Assembly: GCA_900752475.1 (NCBI GenBank)
Contig: CAADVJ010000038.1
Location: 1-20,169 of the forward strand
DNA length: 20,169 nt
Reading direction: 5' to 3'
From: an uncultured Collinsella sp.
GTDB lineage: Bacteria > Actinomycetota > Coriobacteriia > Coriobacteriales > Coriobacteriaceae
A model generated the notes under the pieces. That model made no database searches. It was given only the letters and a program-made list of their open reading frames with translations, and was not told the origin of the DNA. Of this stretch, positions 7,217 through 13,368 are shown piece by piece. Positions within the stretch are counted from its first letter, which is position 1, and each line of letters starts with the position of its first letter. Both the position numbers and the translations under genes were made by a program.

Positions 7217-7265
7217 TGGCTGGGACGTCCCGCGCCGCGCTCAGGTGTGTGGTTTTGATTGCGGG

Positions 7266-7294
7266 TTGGCAGGAAGATGCATTCCTGCTATCAT
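7266..7294 (+). promoter_or_regulatory. Promoter of rpsB-tsf
   Basis: TTGGCA (7266-7271), a 17-bp spacer and TATCAT (7289-7294) with an extended -10 TG (7286-7287) make a strong sigma-70-type promoter. Transcription would start near 7301. The 49 bp between the xer stop and this promoter contain a perfect 10-bp palindrome GGGACGTCCC (7222-7231) but no terminator, so the upstream operon may read through. Confidence 0.78.
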
Positions 7295-7300
7295 TCATCG

Positions 7301-7435
7301 GGTTGCTTCACGGCAACATGTTTTTATCACGCACGCGCGGCTACTTCATACCGTGGTGCCCGGGCTTTGGTAGCACATGTCCGGGTTGGTTTTGGAGGAT
7401 GACCCCGCGCGGAGGCAAACCACAGGAGGTTTAAC
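7301..7435 (+). promoter_or_regulatory. Structured 5' leader of rpsB
   Basis: This transcribed leader of about 135 nt carries several potential stems. They are GTTGC/GCAAC (7302-7317) followed by TTTTT, CCCGG/CCGGG (7359-7385), and TGGTTT with a bulge to AAACCA (7387-7422). The last ends just upstream of the rpsB ribosome binding site. GGAGG occurs three times (7394-7398, 7411-7415, 7425-7429); only the last is correctly placed for rpsB. A small open frame from ATG 7318 or ATG 7399 stops at TAA 7432-7434, one base before rpsB, but neither start has a well-spaced Shine-Dalgarno sequence. Autoregulation by S2 is known for other bacterial rpsB leaders; here it is inferred only from the length and stems. 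Confidence 0.5.
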
Positions 7436-8164
7436 ATGGCTACCAAGATTAATATCCGCACCCTGCTCGAGGCCGGCTGCCACTTCGGTCACCAGACCCG
7501 TCGCTGGAACCCCAAGATGAAGCCGTTCATCTTCGGTGAGCGCAACGGCATCTACATCCTCGACCTCAAGCAGACCATTCTCGACGCCGACCAGGCCTAC
7601 ACCTTCGTCAAGAACGTCGCCAAGGGCGGCAACGTGCTGTTCGTCGGCACCAAGAAGCAGGCTCAGGAGGCCGTCAAGAACGCTGCTGAGCGCGCCAACA
7701 TGCCTTACATCAACCAGCGTTGGCTCGGCGGTATGCTGACCAACTTCGTCACCATCCGCTCCCGCATCAACCGCATGGAGGAGCTCGAGGCTATGGTCGA
7801 GGACGGCCGCATGGCAGTGCTCCCCAAGAAGGAGCAGGCTGTGCTCGGCAAGGAGCTCACCAAGCTCCAGACCAACCTCGGTGGCGCCCGCGACATGAAG
7901 GGTCTGCCCCAGGCTCTCTTCGTCATCGACACCAAGCGCGAGGAGAATGCCATCAAGGAGGCTCAGCGCCTGAACATCCCCGTTGTCGCCCTGATCGACA
8001 CCAACTCCGATCCCGACGAGGTCGAGTACGGCATCCCCTGCAACGATGACGCTATCTCCGCTGTCACCCTTATGTGCGAGCTCATGGCTGACGCCTGCCT
8101 CGCTGGCTCCGGCAAGGAGCAGGTCTCCGAGGCCGAGATGGCCGCTGAGCCCAAGGCCGAGTAA
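7436..8164 (+). CDS. rpsB: 30S ribosomal protein S2
   Basis: S2 is an essential late-assembly protein of the small subunit, positioned near the Shine-Dalgarno duplex and bound to S1 in many bacteria. The product has 242 residues and is full length. It begins with LLEAGCHFGHQTRRWNPKMK (10-29) and contains IYILDLKQTI, VLFVGTKKQAQEAV, the signature QRWLGGMLTNFVTIRSRI and a VALIDTNSDPDEVEYGIPCN segment, then an acidic Ala/Glu tail. ATG 7436 follows AGGAGGT (7424-7430) by 5 nt. Codon use is strongly biased, as expected for a highly expressed gene. It is transcribed with tsf, 45 nt downstream, with no terminator between them. Confidence 0.98.
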   Translation: MATKINIRTLLEAGCHFGHQTRRWNPKMKPFIFGERNGIYILDLKQTILDADQAYTFVKNVAKGGNVLFVGTKKQAQEAVKNAAERANMPYINQRWLGGMLTNFVTIRSRINRMEELEAMVEDGRMAVLPKKEQAVLGKELTKLQTNLGGARDMKGLPQALFVIDTKREENAIKEAQRLNIPVVALIDTNSDPDEVEYGIPCNDDAISAVTLMCELMADACLAGSGKEQVSEAEMAAEPKAE

Positions 8165-8209
8165 ATCAGTCTTAGTTAATTCTTTTTCATCTCTTTGAAA
8201 GGAACCACA

Positions 8210-9079
8210 ATGGCCCAGATTACCGCCGCTATGGTCAAGCAGCTCCGCGAGATGACCGACTCCCCGATGATGGAGTGCAAGAAGGCTCTCGTCGAGGCTG
8301 ACGGCGACATGGACGCCGCTGTCGACGTTCTGCGTAAGAACGGCCTTGCCAAGGCTGCCAAGAAGGCTGGCCGTGAGACCAACGAGGGCGCTGTCGCCGC
8401 GTTCGTCTCCGAGGATGGCAAGACCGGCGCTCTGCTCGAGCTCTCCTGCGAGACCGACTTCGTTGGCTCCAACGCCAAGTTCACCGGCTTTGCTTCCAAG
8501 GTCGCTGAGGTTGTCGCTACCACCGAGCCTGCTGACGTCGACGCTCTGCTCGAGAAGCCGATGGGCGAGGAGACCGTTTCCTCCGAGCTCACCGAGATGA
8601 TTCACATCATGGGCGAGAACATGAAGATCTCCCGCTTCGCTGCCCGCAAGGCCGAGAACGGCGCGCTCGCTTCTTACATCCACATGGGTGGTAAGATCGG
8701 CGTCCTCGTCGAGTTCGCCTTCGAGAAGGCCGAGACCGCTCAGGCTGAGTCCTTCAAGACCTTCGCTCATGACGTTGCCCTTCAGGTTGCCGCCGTCGCC
8801 CCGATCTGCGCTACCCGCGATCAGGTTCCGGCCGAGACCGTCGAGCACGAGAAGCAGATCTACATGGCTCAGGCTGCCGAGTCCGGCAAGCCCGAGGCTA
8901 TCCAGGAGAAGATGGCTGTCGGCCGTCTGGAGAAGTTCTACAAGCAGTCCGTGCTCACCGAGCAGGAGTTCATCAAGGACAGCTCCCTCACCATCAAGAA
9001 GTACGCTGAGCAGGTCTCCAAGGAGCTTGGCGACACCATTACCGTCGTTGCCTTTGACCGTCTGGTCCGTGGCGAGTAA
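8210..9079 (+). CDS. tsf: Elongation factor Ts
   Basis: EF-Ts is the guanine-nucleotide exchange factor that recycles EF-Tu. The product has 289 residues, a normal length for the long form. The N-terminal UBA-like region (ITAAMVKQLREMTDSPMMEC) contains the TDSPMMECKKAL variant of the usual TGAGMMDCKKAL motif. The core includes ELSCETDFVGSN, the conserved EF-Tu contact region, and the protein ends in FDRLVRGE. ATG 8210 is chosen because AAGGA (8199-8203) lies 6 nt upstream; TTG 8195 precedes that site. An imperfect hairpin (8183-8204) can pair the Shine-Dalgarno sequence with the T-rich stretch before it. The unit ends at the terminator 9103-9137. Confidence 0.97.
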   Translation: MAQITAAMVKQLREMTDSPMMECKKALVEADGDMDAAVDVLRKNGLAKAAKKAGRETNEGAVAAFVSEDGKTGALLELSCETDFVGSNAKFTGFASKVAEVVATTEPADVDALLEKPMGEETVSSELTEMIHIMGENMKISRFAARKAENGALASYIHMGGKIGVLVEFAFEKAETAQAESFKTFAHDVALQVAAVAPICATRDQVPAETVEHEKQIYMAQAAESGKPEAIQEKMAVGRLEKFYKQSVLTEQEFIKDSSLTIKKYAEQVSKELGDTITVVAFDRLVRGE

Positions 9080-9102
9080 ATAAGCTCTTGTAGCTGGTAA
9101 TG

Positions 9103-9137
9103 AGCAGGCTGTGGGTTTTACTCACAGCCTGCTTTTT
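9103..9137 (+). terminator. Terminator of rpsB-tsf
   Basis: AGCAGGCTGTG (9103-9113) pairs perfectly with CACAGCCTGCT (9123-9133). Two further pairs, one of them G-U, close a 5-nt loop, and a run of five T (9133-9137) follows. This is a strong intrinsic terminator that separates tsf from the pyrH operon. Confidence 0.95.
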
Positions 9138-9140
9138 CAT

Positions 9141-9156
9141 GGCTCTCATCAGAGCC
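9141..9156 (+). promoter_or_regulatory. Inverted repeat at the pyrH promoter
   Basis: GGCTCT (9141-9146) and AGAGCC (9151-9156) form a perfect inverted repeat around CATC. It occupies the place where a -35 box would lie, immediately upstream of the extended -10 element at 9159-9167. As DNA it could be an operator half-site pair. As RNA it would be a hairpin in read-through transcripts just past the tsf terminator. Function is inferred from position only. Confidence 0.4.
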
Positions 9157-9158
9157 TT

Positions 9159-9167
9159 TGATATCAT
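9159..9167 (+). promoter_or_regulatory. Extended -10 promoter of the pyrH operon
   Basis: TGATATCAT gives a TGn-extended -10 with hexamer TATCAT at 9162-9167, the same hexamer used by the rpsB promoter. No good -35 hexamer is found 16-18 bp upstream, which fits extended -10 promoters. Transcription would start near 9174, leaving a leader of about 23 nt that contains the GGAGG (9186-9190) of pyrH. Confidence 0.6.
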
Positions 9168-9196
9168 ATTGAGAGTCTAATTAAAGGAGGATCGCT

Positions 9197-9919
9197 TTGT
9201 CCGACATCCGATATAAACGCGTGCTTCTTAAGCTTTCCGGCGAAGCACTGATGGGCGACGGCCAATATGGCATCGACCCTAAGGTTACCGACCATCTTGC
9301 TAAGCAGGTCAAGGAGCTGCTCGCCGTTGGCCATGAGGTCGGCGTCGTTGTCGGCGGCGGCAATATTTTCCGCGGCATGGCAGGCGCTGCCGGTGGCATG
9401 GAGCGTGCTCAGGCCGACTACATGGGCATGCTGGCAACCGTTATGAACGCGCTCGCCCTGCAGGATGCCTTCGAGCACAACGATGTTCCCTGCCGCGTTA
9501 TGAGCGCTATCCAGATGAACGAGATCTGCGAGCCCTATATTCGCCGTCGCGCCATCAACCACCTTTCCAAGGGCAACGTCGTTATTTTTGCCGCCGGTTC
9601 GGGCAATCCGTACTTTACGACCGACACCGCCGCGGCTCTTCGCGCGTGTGAGATCGGCGCCGAGATTCTGATTAAAGCAACCAAGGTTGACGGCATCTAC
9701 GATAAGGATCCCGTCAAGTGCGCCGATGCCGTCCGTTTTGACAAGATTACCTATCACGAGGTTCTCGTCCGCGGTCTGCAGGTTATGGATTCCACGGCTA
9801 CGGCACTGTGCCAGGACAACCGTATGCCGATTTTGGTCCTCAACATCGATGGCGAGGACACCGTCAAGCGCGCGCTTTCGGGTGAGCCCGTCGGCACGCT
9901 CGTCTATCAGGAGGATTAA
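9197..9919 (+). CDS. pyrH: UMP kinase
   Basis: Bacterial UMP kinase phosphorylates UMP to UDP with ATP, feeding RNA and UDP-sugar synthesis. It is a hexamer of the amino-acid-kinase fold, and the family is typically inhibited by UTP and activated by GTP. The product has 240 residues, full length. Motifs include VLLKLSGEAL (9-18), VVVGGGNIFRG (50-60) and DYMGMLATVMNALALQDAFE. The uridylate-binding FAAGSGNPYFTTDTAAALRA and ATKVDGIYDKDP are also present. The start is TTG 9197, with GGAGG (9186-9190) 6 nt upstream; no ATG or GTG is nearer. It is the first gene of the long operon and lies 2 nt before frr. Confidence 0.97.
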   Translation: MSDIRYKRVLLKLSGEALMGDGQYGIDPKVTDHLAKQVKELLAVGHEVGVVVGGGNIFRGMAGAAGGMERAQADYMGMLATVMNALALQDAFEHNDVPCRVMSAIQMNEICEPYIRRRAINHLSKGNVVIFAAGSGNPYFTTDTAAALRACEIGAEILIKATKVDGIYDKDPVKCADAVRFDKITYHEVLVRGLQVMDSTATALCQDNRMPILVLNIDGEDTVKRALSGEPVGTLVYQED

Positions 9920-9921
9920 GC

Positions 9922-10458
9922 ATGGCAGAGAACATCACCGCCCATATGGACAAGTCGCTCGAGTCCCTCAAGCATAACTTCTCCAAGGTCCGTACCGGCC
10001 GCGCCAATGCCAACATTCTGTCCGACATCACTGTCGATTATTACGGTGTTCCCACGCCGGTCACGCAGGTTGCCGCCGTCAAGACCCCCGAGGCCCACAT
10101 GCTGCTCATCGAGCCGTGGGACAAGGCACTCATCAATGCTATCGTCAAGGCCATCGGCGCTTCCGATCTGGGTATTACCCCCAACTCCGATGGCACCGTC
10201 GTTCGTCTTCCGTTCCCGGCTCCCACTGAGGAGCGCCGTCGCGAGCTCGTCAAGGAGTGCCGCGAGTACGCCGAGCAGGCCAAGGTGTCTATCCGTAACA
10301 TCCGTCGCGACTTCAACAACAAGCTCGAGCGCGATGAGGAGCTCACCGAGGACGATGTCCGTCGCGAGCAGGCCAAGGTCCAGAAGCACACTGATGAGTA
10401 TGTCGCCAAGGTCGAGGAGCTTCTGAAGGAAAAAGAAGCCGAGGTCATGGAGATCTAA
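9922..10458 (+). CDS. frr: Ribosome recycling factor
   Basis: RRF, with EF-G, splits post-termination ribosomes into subunits so they can be reused. The product has 178 residues, close to the usual 185. It begins with MDKSLESLKHNFSKVRTGRA (9-28), which includes the conserved R-T-G-R-A, and shows the domain II segment YYGVPTPVTQVAAV. It ends in a long charged helix, including VSIRNIRRDFNNKLE and DDVRREQAKVQKHTDEYV. ATG 9922 has AGGAGG (9909-9914) 7 nt upstream, inside the end of pyrH. The gene order pyrH-frr-uppS is highly conserved in bacteria. Confidence 0.97.
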   Translation: MAENITAHMDKSLESLKHNFSKVRTGRANANILSDITVDYYGVPTPVTQVAAVKTPEAHMLLIEPWDKALINAIVKAIGASDLGITPNSDGTVVRLPFPAPTEERRRELVKECREYAEQAKVSIRNIRRDFNNKLERDEELTEDDVRREQAKVQKHTDEYVAKVEELLKEKEAEVMEI

Positions 10459-10459
10459 G

Positions 10460-11254
10460 GTGCAATACGACGAGCATAAACTGGTCGAGTACTTTGCCGA
10501 CGCCCCTGCGGGCGTCGGTTTTTCCGACCTTGACCTCAATAACATTCCGCACCATATCTCGTGCATCATGGACGGCAACGGTCGTTGGGCCACGTCGCGC
10601 GGTCTTGCGCGCACTGAGGGCCACAAGGCGGGTATCGTCTCCCTTCGCGAGATTATTACTGCCTGCGTGCGTCTGGGCGTCGACGTGCTTTCGGCCTATG
10701 CGTTTTCTACCGAAAACTGGAACCGTCCGCAGCATGAGGTCAACGTCTTGATGCATCTGTTTGCCAAGACGTTTATCGACGAGCTGCCGCTTCTGAAGCG
10801 CGAAAACGTGCGCGTTGTCTTTTTGGGTGACATTTCCGCGCTGCCCAAGAAGACCCGCGATGTTTTTGAACGCGGTCTTGCCGAGTGCGCCGATCACACC
10901 GGGATGACGCTGGCGCTTGCCGTCAACTACGGCGCGCGTGCCGAGATTACCCGCGCTGTCCGTCAGATCGCACTCGACGCTGCCGCCGGTAAGATCGATC
11001 CTGGCGCAATTGATGACGACATGGTGGCCTCCCACCTCTATACCGCCGGTCTTCCCGATCCTGAGCTTGTGATTCGCACCTCTGGTGAGCTGCGCCTTTC
11101 GAACTATCTGCTGTGGCAGGTGGCTTATTCCGAGTTCTATGTCACCGATACCTATTGGCCTGACTTTGATCGTTGGGGCCTTGTCGACGCCATTTTGGCT
11201 TATCAGGGCCGTGACCGTAGGTTTGGTGGACTGAGCAAGACCGAGGAGGCTTAA
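10460..11254 (+). CDS. uppS: Isoprenyl transferase (undecaprenyl diphosphate synthase)
   Basis: This cis-prenyltransferase condenses isopentenyl diphosphate onto farnesyl diphosphate to make undecaprenyl diphosphate, the lipid carrier for peptidoglycan and other wall polymers. The product has 264 residues. The catalytic Asp is D38 in ISCIMDGNGRWATSRGL (33-49). Further blocks are SAYAFSTENWNRPQHEV, AVNYGARAEITRA, and the C-terminal RTSGELRLSNYLLWQVAY and WPDF motifs. Residues 1-30 are an N-terminal extension. GTG 10460 follows the frr stop by one base, with GGAGA (10449-10453) upstream. Chain length is assumed from the wall-lipid context and is not readable from motifs alone. Dxr and IspG, encoded in the same operon, supply its C5 precursors. 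Confidence 0.95.
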   Translation: MQYDEHKLVEYFADAPAGVGFSDLDLNNIPHHISCIMDGNGRWATSRGLARTEGHKAGIVSLREIITACVRLGVDVLSAYAFSTENWNRPQHEVNVLMHLFAKTFIDELPLLKRENVRVVFLGDISALPKKTRDVFERGLAECADHTGMTLALAVNYGARAEITRAVRQIALDAAAGKIDPGAIDDDMVASHLYTAGLPDPELVIRTSGELRLSNYLLWQVAYSEFYVTDTYWPDFDRWGLVDAILAYQGRDRRFGGLSKTEEA

Positions 11255-11256
11255 TC

Positions 11257-12156
11257 GTGTCCGATCGTCCCAAGGCATCTGCTCCCAAGACGCCTGCGCG
11301 CAAAGCTACCACTGTGGGAGCGCCCGCAGCGAAGAGCGGCACCGGTTCGTGGCTGTCGGGCTTTATTCCCCGTGCCGCCGCCGGTATCGTCTATGCCGTC
11401 GTCTTTATCCTGTGCTTGGTTTTGGGTATCGTGCCCACGGCCATCTTTGTTTCCGTCATGAGCGGTCTGTGCTGTTATGAGTTTTTCCGTATGACAAGGC
11501 TCGATGGCAAGATGGCTAACGAGCGCATGGGTATCGCTGCCGCCGTACTCTTTCCGCTGTCGGCGTTGGGCGATTCGATGTTGCTGAATGCCCTGCTTTT
11601 TGCCCTGATGCTCGCTGTGGGCATTTGGTATGTCTGGTCGCCGCGTACCCGCATCTCTGATGTGGCCGTTACGCTCATGGGTCCCATCTACACTGGCCTT
11701 ATGCTGTCGGCTATCGTGCTGCTGCGCGATGCCGTGCCCGGTTTTGCCGGCGCCCTGCTTTCGGTGGGCGTTTGCGCGTCCCTTTGGGTCTCCGATTCGT
11801 TTGCCTACATCGTGGGCAGCCGTATCGGTAAGCACAAGATGGTTCCCAAGATCTCTCCCAAAAAGAGCTGGGAGGGGTTTGTCGGCGGCATCCTGGGCTC
11901 GGTTTTGATTTGGCTCATTCTGTGGGCGACGCACTTCTACAAGCTCAGCCTGCCCTATGCGCTGCTGTGCGGCGTGGTCGTGTCCGTCCTGGGCGTTATC
12001 GGCGACCTTATCGAGTCGCGCATCAAGCGTGGCGTGGGCGTCAAGGATTCCGGCAACCTTATCCCGGGCCATGGCGGCATGCTCGACCGTAGCGACTCGC
12101 TTATCTTTGGCTGCATTACCGCTCAGCTGCTTTTGATGATCGGAGGCGTGCTGTAA
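11257..12156 (+). CDS. cdsA: Phosphatidate cytidylyltransferase
   Basis: CdsA makes CDP-diacylglycerol from phosphatidate and CTP in the membrane, the branch point for phospholipid synthesis. The product has 299 residues. The first 30 or so are basic and probably disordered. Several hydrophobic segments then follow (about 38-75, 92-126, 137-157, 164-188, 208-226 and 232-250). Conserved WVSDSFAY (177-184) and KKSWEG (202-207) precede the family signature at 254-280, which includes SRIKRGVGVKDSGNLIPGHG and then GMLDRSD. GTG 11257 lies 2 nt after the uppS stop, with AGGAGG (11244-11249) 7 nt upstream. Its stop overlaps the dxr start (TAATG). Confidence 0.96.
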   Translation: MSDRPKASAPKTPARKATTVGAPAAKSGTGSWLSGFIPRAAAGIVYAVVFILCLVLGIVPTAIFVSVMSGLCCYEFFRMTRLDGKMANERMGIAAAVLFPLSALGDSMLLNALLFALMLAVGIWYVWSPRTRISDVAVTLMGPIYTGLMLSAIVLLRDAVPGFAGALLSVGVCASLWVSDSFAYIVGSRIGKHKMVPKISPKKSWEGFVGGILGSVLIWLILWATHFYKLSLPYALLCGVVVSVLGVIGDLIESRIKRGVGVKDSGNLIPGHGGMLDRSDSLIFGCITAQLLLMIGGVL

Positions 12157-13343
12157 TGTCATTCCAGACGACGTATGGCCCCGATGGACGCCTCCGTGTT
12201 GCCATCCTGGGTTGTACGGGCTCTATCGGCACCCAGGCACTCGATGTGTGCCGTCAGCATGCTGATCGCCTGCAGGTGACGGCGCTGTCCGTTAATTCCA
12301 GCACCTCTGAGCTCGTTGCCGCTGCCCGCGAGTTCTCGGTTCCGGCGGTTGCCGTGGCCGACGCCGCCCACGGTGCGGACGCTGTGCTGCAGGAGTTGCC
12401 CGAGGGAACGAAGCTCGGCGTTGGCGCGCAGGCGGGTTGCGAGCTCGCGCGTCGCGACGATGTCGACTGCGTGCTCGTTGCTATTGTGGGCGCTGCCGGT
12501 CTCGAGGCGAGCCATGCGGCCTTGACCTCTAATAAGCGCCTTGCCCTTGCCAACAAGGAGTCCCTCGTCGTCGGTGGCGACTTGCTTATGCCGTTGGCAC
12601 AACCGGGCCAGCTTATTCCAGTCGACTCTGAGCACTCCGCCATCTACCAGTGCTATCTGGGGGAGGACCCGCGCGAGGCTCATTGTATTTGGCTTACCTG
12701 CTCGGGCGGTCCGTTCTTTGGCCGCACGCGCGACGAGCTCAATCGCGTGACGCGTGCCGATGCCCTCGCACATCCCACGTGGGCCATGGGTGCCAAGATC
12801 ACCATCGACTCCGCCACCCTCATGAACAAGGGCCTAGAGCGCATTGAGGCCATGCATCTGTTTAACTGCGACCTCGATTTCATTAACGTGGTCGTGCAGC
12901 GTCAGTCCAAGATTCACTCTATGGTCGAGTTTGCCGACGGCTCCGTGATGGCGCATCTCGGTGCTTCCGACATGCGTATTCCCATCCAGTTCGCGTTCTC
13001 GTATCCCGAGCGTTGGGATACCCCGGCGCCTCGTATCGATTTCCGCGAGCTGGGGCAGCTCACGTTTGATGCTGCCGACATGGATACCTTTCGCTGTCTG
13101 GCACTGGCCGAACGTGCTGGCAAGACGGGTGGCACCATGCCGTGCGTGCTCAATGCCGCCAACGAGGTCGCCGTCGATGCCTTCCTGCACGATGGCTGCA
13201 GCTTTACCGATATCGATCGCATTGTAGAATCCTGCATGGATGCCCACGATATGCAGGCGGTCGATTCGTTTGAGCAGCTTCGCGACATCGATGCGTGGGC
13301 GCGTGAAAAGGCTGCGCAGGTGCTCGCCGCAACCCGTTCCTAA
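12156..13343 (+). CDS. dxr: 1-deoxy-D-xylulose 5-phosphate reductoisomerase
   Basis: Dxr converts DXP to 2-C-methyl-D-erythritol 4-phosphate with NADPH, the committed step of the MEP isoprenoid pathway and the target of fosmidomycin. The product has 395 residues. The NADPH-binding motif is VAILGCTGSIGTQALDV (15-31). Metal ligands correspond to D157 and E159 in PVDSEHSAIYQ and E228 in MNKGLERIEA. The substrate loop reads TCSGGPFFGRT (181-191), where most enzymes have Ala for Cys. HPTWAMGAKITIDSATLMNK (206-225) is also conserved. ATG 12156 overlaps the cdsA stop by one base, with GGAGG (12142-12146) 9 nt upstream. Confidence 0.97.
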   Translation: MSFQTTYGPDGRLRVAILGCTGSIGTQALDVCRQHADRLQVTALSVNSSTSELVAAAREFSVPAVAVADAAHGADAVLQELPEGTKLGVGAQAGCELARRDDVDCVLVAIVGAAGLEASHAALTSNKRLALANKESLVVGGDLLMPLAQPGQLIPVDSEHSAIYQCYLGEDPREAHCIWLTCSGGPFFGRTRDELNRVTRADALAHPTWAMGAKITIDSATLMNKGLERIEAMHLFNCDLDFINVVVQRQSKIHSMVEFADGSVMAHLGASDMRIPIQFAFSYPERWDTPAPRIDFRELGQLTFDAADMDTFRCLALAERAGKTGGTMPCVLNAANEVAVDAFLHDGCSFTDIDRIVESCMDAHDMQAVDSFEQLRDIDAWAREKAAQVLAATRS

Positions 13344-13368
13344 CCCATAAGGATTGCTTTTTCGTTTT

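Noticed and set aside
7222..7231. Palindrome GGGACGTCCC after the xer gene
   Set aside because: It has no loop and no T-run, so it is not a terminator. One short GC palindrome is not enough to call an operator or dif site.
7346..8848. Minus-strand open frame of 500 codons opposite rpsB and tsf
   Set aside because: Same shadow effect. rpsB and tsf on the plus strand are unambiguous, and no minus-strand ribosome binding site or family motif was found.
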